DNA of 64,000 nucleotides from Spodoptera frugiperda. Lineage: Eukaryota; Arthropoda; Insecta; Lepidoptera; Noctuidae. The position numbers and the translations under genes are program-made. Of this stretch, positions 11,119-23,300 are shown one piece after another. Every line of letters begins with the position of its first letter. Positions within the stretch are counted from its first letter, which is position 1. The stretch covers positions 7,939,545 through 8,003,544 of the forward strand of contig NC_064216.1 in the NCBI RefSeq assembly GCF_023101765.2. Reading direction: 5' to 3'. A model generated the notes under the pieces. That model saw nothing but the letters and a program-made list of their open reading frames with translations, was not told the origin of the DNA and ran no database searches.

Positions 11119-13329
11119 CAACAAACCGTAAAAGTATCCAATAGGAATATAGGACTATAGGACTTAGACATAATTGTTCTGTCTTTAAAAATAATTTATG
11201 GTTAAGAAGAGAGACGTGCAGTAGAGAGTTTTACCTTTTTAAATTCAAGTATTGCTATAAAATGGCTACCTACTAGTTACTAGTCCTACTTTATATCAAA
11301 TCAGTCAACAAGACAGACATTTGTTTGTTTGTCTGCCTGTATCTCCGATGTTTATATTATGGCAACTCTATGGCCGGATGATTTATTTGAGTAATCTTTA
11401 TAGTTTATTTCTTTAGGAAATAGATTTGAATATTATGAGATAGTTAATTGCTTTTTAATGGCTACTTAGAAACGGACCAATTATTCCTGTTTTATAGTTC
11501 CGGTAATATTGTAATACTGTTTAGCATATATTTAAGATGTGTATATTTTTCAGATATGTTCAGAAGAAGATTAAGTTAGTAGTATAAAAACTAGAGAAAC
11601 TTAATTTGTTTTTCGACCTAGGTGGGAAATCCTTATGGAGCCCCGTCATCTGGGTAGGACGAAAAGGACTATCAGACTCTTACTGACTAAAACGCATCTC
11701 GGAGTCCCGTCTTACACCTAGGTACGAGGGAAATACCTAGGAAGAAACTATACCTAATGTATAGTAAGAATCGATTATTTAACTTTTAAACTTCATTCAG
11801 AATTTGCCATTTCCATGACATCCCATTTTCACACTTTACTTTATCCAGAAATGTAACCCAAGTTCATAATTCATTACAATCATACCACCAACCAGATCAC
11901 GGAACTTATCATTGTAATGTTACTAATAATAGAGCTTCATTACAAATTACTCAAAAAATGTCCCAACACCAAAATCCTTAACAAAAAATAACTGAAAAAG
12001 CAACAGCCACCTCATTACTTAGGTCACAATTGCAGGCAGGCAGCTCGAACAATGTTCGTGTTTAATACTAAAAATCAATAATTAAAGTGTGTGTGTATGT
12101 GTGTAATTAATAGTGCGTCAGTGTGGCTGGGCGCTTGCATTATACAGGGTGGCTAAAATGCATGCGGCATGCATTATGAAAATGACATCATGATAAGCCT
12201 CGCGTCATTTTGAAATGCTTGTTTTATGTCCGATAACTTGGGTAGTTTTATGGGTAGCTTTATTATTTTGTTTTTGTTTTTGTGTGTGTTAATAAAATTA
12301 TGTTGCATGGTTTGTTTGTTTTGATTTTGTTTGTTGTTTCTTGCATAGGATCATGGACCGTATAGTCTGCACAATATTTTTTTGCACTATCATTATCTCT
12401 GGATAATGGTTGTTATCTCTCGATAGTGGTTATTACACTGAGGGCTGATTTTTCAATCAACAGATAATTTTAACTGTTGTATAAAGTTGACATTTGACCA
12501 GTTTGTACTATGGAAGAATTGTCAAATATTGAAAGTTATTCTTCCGATAAAATTTGTCTGGGAAAAATATTGTTCCAGAAAGTTATGACAAACAGTTTTT
12601 TCTTCCTATTAATTTTCTTTATTGCTTGTTTTCGATGAAAAACGCAATAATTCTTCAAAATAAATAGGCCATGCGAGTGTTCCCGGGGGCAGAACATGTC
12701 CCATTTATGTTTTCAGTTAAAATTCCTTTTTGTATACTTTAAATTAATGCGCGACGTTAAACAGCTTTATGTAATGAATCACCAATATTATTTATTACAT
12801 AATATTAACCGAAAAAGATGGTAAACATTTATTGATCGTTTATATTTATTTACATAAAATATATGGGATGAGGTACTAAAAGTAACCTATATAACCTTTG
12901 TTATGTTATATTACTGACCCCTACAATAGTGAGCGTGTGTTTGTGTATTGGTAAATCCGCAATATTGGAAGATCCTCCATATTAGCATTTTCTCTTGTGA
13001 CACGGAAAAATCTGTTAAAAGAAGTTATATAACGGGCAAAATAAAAAAAAATAAATACTTCAAATAACAGAAACATCAGTCATACTTTTATAAATACGTG
13101 TACAATCAAATTAGGACTCAAAAATACTTTTCATAAAACTCCAGTGACAGTGACTCCAGTAACTTAATATCACAAACTTGTCGACAAGATCAGTATCCGA
13201 GCCACCCTACTTGAAGGGCGACCCCTGAATCACTTTATTGACTGTAAAAAAGATTGGGTCAAGGTCAAAGGGCTCGATTATGGTAATCTATTTAAAAGTA
13301 ATGGATACAGTTAACGAAAGTCTGATTTG
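11119..13329. other. Gene-free AT-rich stretch
   Basis: I see no gene. Near 12440-12480 a GAGGGCTGATTTTTCAATC block resembles the end of a MITE common in Lepidoptera, but a matching second end was not found. A short TG-rich microsatellite lies near 12087-12103. Confidence 0.45.
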
Positions 13330-13560
13330 ATTTTTGTATTTTTGGAGAGAATGACCTTGGTGGTTTCAGTGGTTACAATTGCCTAGTTGACAAACGGTGA
13401 AAGAAAACATCGTGAGGAAACCTGAGCTTATAATTTCTAATTACAAGTTTGAAATCGCCAACCTACATTGAACAAGCGTGGTGATTAATGCTCAAACCTT
13501 CTTCATGAGACAATAGGCCTTTGGTTGGCAGTGGCCACTTATAAGTTGTAGACGAATTGC
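13330..13560 (+). mobile_element. Degenerate LINE-like relic
   Basis: The block AAAGAAAACATCGTGAGGAA, then a CCAACCTACATTGAACAAGC block and AATAGGCCTTTGGTTGGCAG, follows the order of a common lepidopteran LINE 3' region. It is heavily mutated and has no open frame. Confidence 0.5.
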
Positions 13561-15569
13561 CCGGTTGTAATAGATAGATATTTGTGTCTGATTTTCCAGT
13601 TTAAAGTTGTATCTTATCAAATGTCTTAATCAGAAAGAAAATACATAACCTTTTGCCAGTTTTGTTCTCCAATACGGTAAATAGTTAAGTACTTATCTGT
13701 TGTTTTCCGTCATTTTCATATGACAAATCCCATATGACGAGTTCAAACCTATTAAAATACACCAGGAACATTTCAAATCTTCATTAGAATTTTTTAAGAT
13801 AAAAAATCGAGAATAAGTACCTATCAAAGAATAATGAGTCAACGACAATCAATCACGTAAACTACATATTTTCACCAACGGCTACCTGTTTAAATATAAA
13901 AAATGCCAAATAATATGAGGATAACCATAGCAAACATTATCCACCATCCGCCCAGCATCGCTTTATCTGCCCCAGCACAGTTTGTGTAGTAGTTTTCGCT
14001 CGGCGGAGCACGAAATTATCGATTGTTGTAATTAATTGCAAACATCCAACCGATGAAATTAAATATCAATTTATAGAATGAACGTGCCAATTTAGAATAT
14101 ACTGATAATAAATACACTTTGTGTGATGTTTTTAATGAATTTGTCGTTTCTGTGGATGATGATAGTGGGCATACGTACGAATGTATGCTATACGAGTAAG
14201 AATAATCATAGATTGGTTTGTGAAAATAAGTAGATGGTCTACGAAATTTCGTAGCTCGTAGCAGAGTCGTAGCACGGTCGTAGCAGTTCAATTTTAGTTT
14301 CATTTCCTGTATTTTAAAATCGATGTTTATTTTTATGTAACTTTGAAAAATTATGAAAACAAGATTTACTTTAAATAATACTGTTTACTAACTGTTATAA
14401 ATGTTTTAAACTGAGACAAACTATTCTCATTTCGTAGCTCTAGATAAGCATATCGCTCTACTTGGCCATTTAAAACATGACCTCATTATAGAGTCCACTT
14501 TATATAATTTTAAATAATTAATGTTCTGAAACATCGTCAGTAGGGTGTCCACGTTGATATTCATCATGGAAATTGCAGTACTAATCCTCATTAATTACTT
14601 GGCAATTTTAAATCTCATTATAGTCGTTCAAATCGGTCTGGCATCGATTTTTCGTTGTGTGTCGAAACCGTGGGTAGAATCGCATATATTATCGTCAATG
14701 CTCAGGTGACAATCATTTCATTGTGGAATTAGTGTGGCTTTTGAATCGGTAAAGCCATTAATACTCTTTTGTTGGTCGTTTGGCCTAATCTCTGATTTAT
14801 TTATCAATTTAATTTTATTAGTGTGCTATGTGAAAATATGGTCAATGCTGTTAGGATTAATACTTATATATGAAACTAAATTACGTTGTTTTGTTGTACG
14901 ATTTAGCATTAATAAAAACTATAAGTTTGCTATTATATGAATTTTGATTTGTCTCTTGTGTCCTTAGACCAAGTTGAAGTGTGAGTAAACCTGCTAATCT
15001 TACGATTGGATGAATTATATTCACATTTTCATATAAAATATTATATCAAAAACAAAACTAAACATAAACAAAGTTATCCTGGAAACCACAGCAACATGGC
15101 CGTCGTACTGTGGGCGTACGTACGTCTGTCCATCGTATCGCATTGGCGCAAATTAATGAGGGTGGGATATTTATTTCAGAGTTTCGTTTGCAGTTGCCAA
15201 AATATCAGTTCACCTATATGACAGGTGTGCCATATAGGGACATACTCGTATGCAGTCTTATGTAGACATTTGTAGGCATATAAACAGCTACAGTAATGAG
15301 CTTATTAAAGTTGATAGGATGGGCGACGGCGCCCGATATTTGTGAATTTGTAATTACTGAGAAGGTCGGTTTGACTGATTTTGAAGTTTCGATATTAACT
15401 TTGTTTGATTGGCTCGTGTTTAGGACGTAGTTTGGTAATTTTATAGGGTTGGCATAGCTGAAGTTTGTTTGGTACAGATATTGATGGTCCAAGATTTTTG
15501 AAATCGATATATTGATACGTTTTTTTTATACTTTCGTGTTTTTCTAGGGTTGATGTAAAAAGAAACATG
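13561..15569. other. Gene-free stretch
   Basis: It is AT-rich. A tract at 14238-14288 repeats CGTAGC/TCGTAGCA units, similar to tracts near 42110-42185 and 39925-39955. The short open frames (up to 95 codons) are AT-biased and unrecognisable. Confidence 0.45.
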
Positions 15570-15586
15570 TTAATGGATTTGTAGAT

Positions 15587-15596
15587 TTTATTTATT
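15587..15596 (-). terminator. Candidate polyadenylation signal, two overlapping AATAAA
   Basis: On the minus strand this reads AATAAATAAA, two overlapping polyadenylation hexamers. I found no other AATAAA on this strand between here and the lz stop at 16753, so it is the best candidate for ending the lz transcript. Usage is inferred. Confidence 0.4.
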
Positions 15597-16160
15597 GTAA
15601 AATGAATTCTGCTACTTGTAGTCAACAGAAATAATAATAACTGGAAGCGGAAACGACAAATGAATTGCTATGCAAAGTTAAACCACATTGTTACAGTACA
15701 TTCAATATTTTAGTATTGCACAAATTATTAAAAATACAAAAATGTAATAATTAAAACAGAAAACGTCTGTAGTTATTTTTTAAATATAATTAACGAATAA
15801 AACAAACACGTGAACATAGTTGTTGAAAACATTACAATTTTAAATTGAGAATATGTTTCTAAGCCGCCAAATATCATGGTCACATCAATTCTCAAATACA
15901 ACTATACAAAATGCAAACTATACAATAATTTTAATAACAAAACTGAGGAAGAACTGATCTAATGTTATCTACAAATTGGACAGAGTTCACATACTCAACA
16001 GATAATCACTTAGAACTAAGTATACATCTACTCAACTTGATAATTGCACATCTATTGCACTTTACAAGATGCATTTACAACAAATTAGTATTCACAGTTC
16101 TTATTTACAAGTTTGCCGTTAAAAGACAAAGTTAAAACCTTTTTTACATCTTGCTTACGA

Positions 16161-16252
16161 TCAAATATTGGACGGCCAACAACTGCCAATAGCTGAGCGC
16201 ATTGTTGAGCGCTTTAATTCTTCAATGTAGGTGTTGGCTAGCCAATATTTGA
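16161..16252 (-). ncRNA. Long hairpin in the lz 3' UTR (miRNA-like or structured UTR element)
   Basis: The two ends, TCAAATATTGGCTAGCCAAC and GTTGTTGGCCGTCCAATATTTGA-type sequence read on the minus strand, pair over about 20 positions with a few mismatches and a G-U pair. Between the arms lie about 45 bases containing smaller repeats of GAGCGC. The size of 92 nt and the stem resemble a miRNA precursor, but I do not recognise a known mature miRNA. It could also be a structured 3' UTR element or a short foldback relic. Confidence 0.35.
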
Positions 16253-16752
16253 AACCAATATTTGGTGTATGTATCAAAACTAATGAGATGGAACTAAATG
16301 TATGATATATTCTCTATCACCGACACTTACAACAACATTTTACATTGTAACCAAACATTTCCTTGCTTAATATCCAGACTACGACCAAAATGTTCTAAAA
16401 TGCTTATTTAATTTTTTTAATCAACAGAATCGTATAAATTTAGGACGGGAGCGAGCTTTGGAACTAGGTTACATACAAATTTCAACTAATCCAATCACCT
16501 GTATCTCGTATTTTACAAATTAATTTAGTTTAAAACGCAATCGAGAATCTATTTCGTTGCATCCTCTCTGTTTCGATCTATAACAATTCTCATCTAGAAT
16601 CGAGACGTCGAATCAGTGTAAAACCACTTTTTTCGTCACATGAAAAATACAAAACGGACACACACTACTGGTTTACCCGAGTATCGACACAGACGATATA
16701 TCTACAAACACATATTGTTCATATGGGTGCAATAAAAGGAACATCACTTTGT

Positions 16753-17372
16753 TTAGTAGGGTCGCCACACCGTGTTACTGTCTGGCTGCGGATTACCTCT
16801 TTGTCCGAGATTATTCACCCGTCCGTCCTCACCCCTAGCCGCCGCCGCCGCACAGGAGTTCCCTCCGCCCAGTAGCAGGTCTTGTCCATGATTGCCGTGT
16901 TGTCTGTGATTGTTCGTGGTGGACGATATCTGGTCCATCATCGTTTGTAGCTCGTTGTGGTGATTTTGCGTGGAGTGTATCGAGTTGGAGTGCAGCGGGT
17001 GGAAGTTGTGCGTCTGGTTGGCGGCGGTGTACAGCTGGCTGTACAGCAAGCTGGCTGGGAGGACGGGGTACAGTGAGTTGTTACAGTTGCTGCCGCCGTA
17101 GGACGTGTTCTGTGATCCCATTAACGAGGGGAAGTTTGAGCTGTTTGTGTGATTGTGGCCGATGTTTGTCGATGTGTTTGAAGTGAGTAGATCGTCCTGC
17201 ACGGGTGACTCGGGCTGTGAACTGTTGTCGCTGAGTGATCGCGGCCCCGTCGAGAGGCTGTAGTCGGTGTTGTTGTTGTAGCGAGGTAGGAGGCTGCCGT
17301 GGTGCGACGGAGAGGAGCCGACGAGCCCCGATAGTTGCTGGTCTAGGTCAACGCCCGTCGTGTCTGGTAGAA
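16753..17372 (-). CDS. lz: lz terminal coding exon 5: low-complexity tail ending in VWRPY
   Basis: This exon completes V263 and encodes residues 264-468 and the TAA stop at 16753-16755. The acceptor is TGTCCGTACAG|TT. It starts with LPDTTGVDLDQQLSGLVG. The middle is rich in Ser, Asn and His and includes LYPVLPASLLYSQLY, then SCAAAAARG. The last five residues are VWRPY, the hallmark C-terminus of RUNX proteins, which recruits the Groucho/TLE corepressor. The terminal motif and the stop directly after it fix the reading frame. Confidence 0.95.
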
Positions 17373-20300
17373 CTGTACGGACAAAATATTGATAATTAAA
17401 GTTTAAGAAGCTTTCAATACAAATACTAAACAAAAAATTCTTCGTAGTTAATTTAGTAACTTCGTTTTATAATGCCACGAAACAATACCCCGACCATAAA
17501 TGGCTGTTTACATTTTTGTGGAAGTCTAAATATAGTTAATTGTTGTTATTATACGACACAGAATTTTAGTATGGTTTTAATATGGCTATATTTTTCGTTG
17601 ATCGGGCACGCATCGACAATAAATTCATCGGCCGGATCGGACGTGTGCGAGCCGCTGTAAATTATAATGAGAGCCGGTTAATGTCCGACTAGCTGGCCTT
17701 AGAGTATTTAACCGAGAGTACACGTTGTAACTACGTCTACCTTTACTGTAACATGGTATTTGGTGTTATAGAGAATGATTGTAATAATTATTTGATACAC
17801 AGATTTTCCACGAAGAATAAATAGTGAATTTCTACGACGAATAAAGAGTACGAATAGGCTTAATTGATTCGAACTCATTACTATTATACTAAAACTGAAT
17901 GGTGACAATGTACAAAAATAACGCTAAATAAAAGGTAAAGATAATTTCTTCAATTTCATTTTAGGATTTAAAAGTTTAGATTCAACATAAAGCCACTTAT
18001 AAGGGTTTAATATTATACTCCGGAATAATAAGTAGGCAACTACAATAATGCCAACGATTCTGTGTCCCATCTGTTCTCATAATCTATGGCTTATCCGCTG
18101 AACGTATTATTTAAAGGACGACATGAGTTGTAAAAGTATTGGTATGTTTAATTTCACTCCACTGAATATTGATTACTGAATGTAAGAGGTATTTGGAAAC
18201 CATGTTGTGTTTTGTAGTAGAATCAAATTAAATAGTGGACTTAATAGTTTCTTTATTGTGTTGTTTCTATGAAAGAACTATTTACCGAAGAACTAAAGTT
18301 AATGTCTGTAGACATCTCAAATTTCAAAGAGAAATTCCACAAAAAAATATTACGATTTCTTAGTAAACGAACTCATGTTTAATATAAATAAGGATCAAAA
18401 CCGTTAACAAAAGTCCTTATACATTAACAAGGTTTAAACTAACACTCATTCATATGAAAGACGGCACATGATTAGTTTTATAGTCATTTAAAGTTTGTCA
18501 GGCCTCTTTACCTTAACCGAGCAAAGAGCTGAAGAAGCTAAGATCATTATCACATCATACCTGTATTATTAGCAGTAAAATCTTGCGTGGGCGTCTGATC
18601 AGGAACAGTACCAGCGAAGCCCAGCGCTGGAGGGTTGAACTGTGACGCTGCTGGCGCTGCACAGGACGGTAGATACGCTGGGTATGCGCCTGCGCCGCCA
18701 TACCCCCAGTGCGAGTTACTCGAACTTAGACCAAATTGACTCATATCTGTGGAAGAAAGTAAGGTGAGTAATTTGTACTTAACTGCTCGAGCAGTCCGTA
18801 TATGGCAGGCCTTAATCTTGAGCATTCAAACCTTAATAAGTACGTTAACATGCCACGTCTCTTACGGTCTCTTATGGCCGTTTTCACCAACCAGCCTTAA
18901 ACCTTTTCTTAACTAAGAGTTACTTAGCGTAAGGAAGCATCTTAAATGACTTCTTACTTATCTTAAGGATTGCTTAAGATTTAGGAGAGCTTATCGAAAA
19001 CGAGCATTAGAGACCTACCTAACGATGTACATAAAACTTCTAGAGATGATTAGTCAATGTGTTCATAATTATTTAGACGCTACATTATTCTCAAAAGAAC
19101 ACGAAAAATATCTCTGATTAAGACTATGTCGCCATTGGCACAAAATGAATGCGATACAACAAAACAATAGCCACCGCCACAAGCAGTGAAGCAGGCACTT
19201 GTGTATTCAGAACTTATCAATTCAAACACGAATGTTTGCACAGAAAAGCGCGCGGTCACTTATAAAGATGTCCGGCCCGGTCCGGCAGCCGTAGCTACAC
19301 TTTATTTTTTCCCGGTATCAGTGGCTTTTATTTTTCGGTATCACGGTTCCGTTTTTGGCCGACGATCGGCGGACTCGGTTTTTATACGGTGCGCGTTCCC
19401 GCCGTCGATTTGCGAATGCCTTTTTTTCCGTTTTGAGCCGCATGAGTTGTTTTGGGGTAGCCGTGGATTTTAGCGGGCTCGAGCACGCTTGTTCGATTGC
19501 GTCCGCAGTCAGCTTCCAGTCCGATTCTCTTTTTGGCGTCGGCTGATTGAATCCGCGCTTTAGTGAACGTAGTTTAGCGTATCGCTTGGTTTGGCGACTC
19601 ATTCACTTTTGAGCCTCGCGCTGCCTAGGTTTGTGCTATCATTCCGATTTAGATTCCTGGTTTGGTTTCGATTTATACTTTTTTGTGTTGTGTTTTTTGA
19701 CTATCCGGTTTTTTTCGGTTAATAATTTATTTTAGTTTTTTTACATTGTTAATTGCGTCAATTTCATCATGATAAAACTTACCAACCCCAAACATAATTC
19801 TTCCTTCACACATTTATAATGAAACTGTACATTTACTGTAAATATACAGTTACTATTAATAAGTATAACACGCAAACGTAATTAAAAATAAGTACTCATT
19901 CAATACTCACTCTGACATGTAGTGATGGGTGGCATTCGGAACCCTCCCAGAGGGTCGGGAGGGAACGGGAACGGCCTCTGTCCGAATGCGAAGTGGAACT
20001 GCTGCTGCTGTCCTAGGAGAGAGAGCACTACATCAGTACGATACAGGCTGCCCTTTGGTACTCACTATTAGTTTACTAATACTAGAGTTATAAGGAATTA
20101 TACTACTATAATCATTATTTTTGTGGTTAAGGTTAACAATAAAACGTGAATTTCTCCGGTTCGATCCTCAATTGTATCGCATAGTTATTATTTTTTATGA
20201 AATTAGTCTTTCTCTGCCAACATGAAACTGTTAAAGGCTATTCCTCTACTAGTGTCGGACAACGTTGTCCGTCATGGTGTCTAATGTATATATCAAAAAA

Positions 20301-23300
20301 TTCATATACATATATCCCGAGTATGACAATTAAGCTTCGATAGTTCTTCTAATAACGTCAACATCATTAACATGTATCATTACAAACTTTCGTCTCAAGG
20401 CAAAAAAAAAACAATTGTAACGTTATGATAGTGTAAAATCATTAACGAAAAAAATAAGTATTATATCAACAAATTCACTAATATTAACCATTATCAGTCT
20501 ATCAGAACACCAAAATTAAACACCACACTTCACATTCACACTCACACACAAACAGTAGCACATGTACAAGTATCTACCGAGTCTCACGTTTGGAACACCC
20601 TTCGATTAGTCCCTAGACACTCGATAATTCATCGACACTCGTGTGACACGCCTGCCTACCCTCTCGTGTACGAATTAGTTACAACTTGCCACCGTGAAAT
20701 ATCGAAGCCTCGTTGGAATTTCAATTTAGTTTCTATTTACTTATGTATTTGTATGTGTGTTAATTTTTAAGATGGTTTTTGGTGTAATTAAAGAAACTAA
20801 CAATTATAAGAAAGATAGATTAAATAGGTACCTACAGTCCAAAAAATATAAAAGAAAAGCGAAGAGAAAAGATGTTCTTTTCTCTTCAAATTATTTTGTG
20901 ACTTGTTTCCATGTCAGTTTGGCATTTAACTAATCTTAGTTTTGTTTTAAAGTTTATTAAGTTGTTTTCAGAACGATAAAAACTGCGTAACAGATTTTGA
21001 ATTTACAATAACATTAGTTTACTTACATCAGTAAATCGGAATAGTTTGTGTCTTTTTAGTCATTTCAATTTTTATTACTCACTTTAACACAGAACCATGC
21101 TAAGCGATGATAATTCCTATATAAATATATCAACTATGTATTATAGAAAGTAAACTCCAAATATAGTAATACTACGAGCATAACTACAAATTAACACATT
21201 CACACTGCATTCAGATTCATGATTCAACGCTTCCGTATAGTGCTGTAAACCAATTGAGTCTGATGAAGGTTACTAAGTCTATGGTAGGTGCGTTATAAAC
21301 ATGTTGACTGGTCGTTCGTAGACGCTCTAGTCATGTCCATATTATGATTGTGTTTTCTTTTATGAGATTGATTGTGAAGAGCTGAGCTGTTTTGAGGTTT
21401 TGAGATCTAGTCGAGATTCGGGTTTGTTGAATTGATAAAAAAAAATGAAAAGTAAATTTTTTGGAAAGCGTTAAACTATTAAGTGTTCTACATCGTTAAA
21501 ATTTAATTCAGAAAACAGTGTACCTATACTAAAGTATACATACGATACAAACACCAAAATAATATTTTTTCCAATTTTTCACTGTCTGTCAGTGTCTGTT
21601 TGTTTTTTTGGGAATAAAGTTAAATTCCCAAATTTGGAACTCATTATTCCATGCGGACGAAGCCGCGCGAAACAGCTACCTATAAACATTACGTGCTCCC
21701 AAATCATACTTGCACTTTCACACAAAATATCCGCTCCTATATCTAATCTTCACAATATACCACGCTAATTCGGATAATCTCAATACCGGCTTCAGTACAG
21801 GGGGATACAGGGAATAATTCAAGCGACAAGGCAGCATTGTCTGCACTCTTCATGGGCGACATGGCGACATAATTCAATCACGGGGAAGCGGTGACATAGG
21901 AACATGTATGACGTTTCTGGTTGCTTAGTAATCAGTGTGGAGTTCTATCAATGTAGTGGGAATTTGGGGGGGAAAGTCTTTGTTTATGAGATTTCTATGG
22001 AGTCTATATTTGTTCTATCTATGTCTATCTGTGTTTTAATTTATATAGATATTTGATAATGTAAGCTTGTGTTTCAAAATATGTTTTATTATTGCTATTG
22101 TCCGCAAAAGACAATGCCTTGTTTGGTATGTGGCAGTGGTGGGTAAGCTAAGGTAAGCTTTTTAGCCTATAATTTTCTTTATCCTATGTATAATTAGTTA
22201 GTTGTTCCTAAGTATGCCAGGATACAAAATCCTGCTATGAAAACGTATATATGTCTGTCTATCTTTTTTTTTAATTTATATACAGAGTCTAAGCATATGT
22301 TTCAAAATATGTTTTATTATTGCTATTGTCCGCAAATGGCTTGTTCCGTATGTGGCAGTGGTGGGTAAGCTAAGGTAAGCTTTTTAGCCTATAAGTTTCT
22401 TTATCCTATATGTAATTACATATTATGTTGTTCCTCACTAAGTATACCAGGACACAAAATCTTGTTATGAAAACGCTCCGTTTCGGAACGAAAAATAGAC
22501 ATAAATTACATAGTCAATACGCATTTTTTTACAATTATGTTTTATTTTTGCTGTAATTAAGTTATTATTTAGTAATCTTGCTTGGGTTATAAAGCTGTCA
22601 CTACTAATATTGACGACAATATACATAGTTTGAACTATCAAAATAGATTAAACTACAACAACACAAGATTGCATTCTCAATATAAAAATGCAAAATATGT
22701 AAATGCACTTACACGGTCCGCGGCCATTACATTGACAAATGCACCCACACATACAAAACAATTGGAGCCATGAACACACTTACACAAAGATAGGGCTGTC
22801 TAAAATATTGAAATGTGTATTAATTTTGATCAAGTAACGTACTTTTAACGTAATTAGAACTAAATCGTTTTTATTTAAGAGTAAAAAAGTTGGATAAGTT
22901 GATTTATTTTGTAACATTTAACGTGATAGTTAAGTTACAAAGTGACAAGTGATATTAAATATGCAACATGTACAATTATTCTCAATGAATATTACAAGTA
23001 TTAATAGGTACTAGGAATTTAACATACCTAATAGAATATTTCTTAAGATATCTAGCTAAAATTAAATTAAAATTAAGAAAGTCATACATATCTCTGAAAA
23101 ACCTAATACTTTTTAAGAATTCATAACTGCATCACTAACGAACATCATAACATGCAATCCAACAAAAAACAAGACACAACGTAAATAATTTTCAATTTCC
23201 AAAAGACCCAACTGGAAACCTTTCGGTAGCAAAACAAAAGATCAGGACAGCCCTATTAAGCACACACATGGCTCTCTATTCCCGTGCAAAAGGCTCGAGT

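Larger units (their letters stand above)
15570..16752 (-). other. lz: Probable lz 3' untranslated region
   Basis: The region follows the lz stop codon and has no ORF of note. It is AT-rich and contains the hairpin at 16161-16252. The first AATAAA-type signals I find on the minus strand are at 15587-15596, which would give a 3' UTR of about 1.2 kb. The true cleavage site needs transcript data. Confidence 0.5.
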
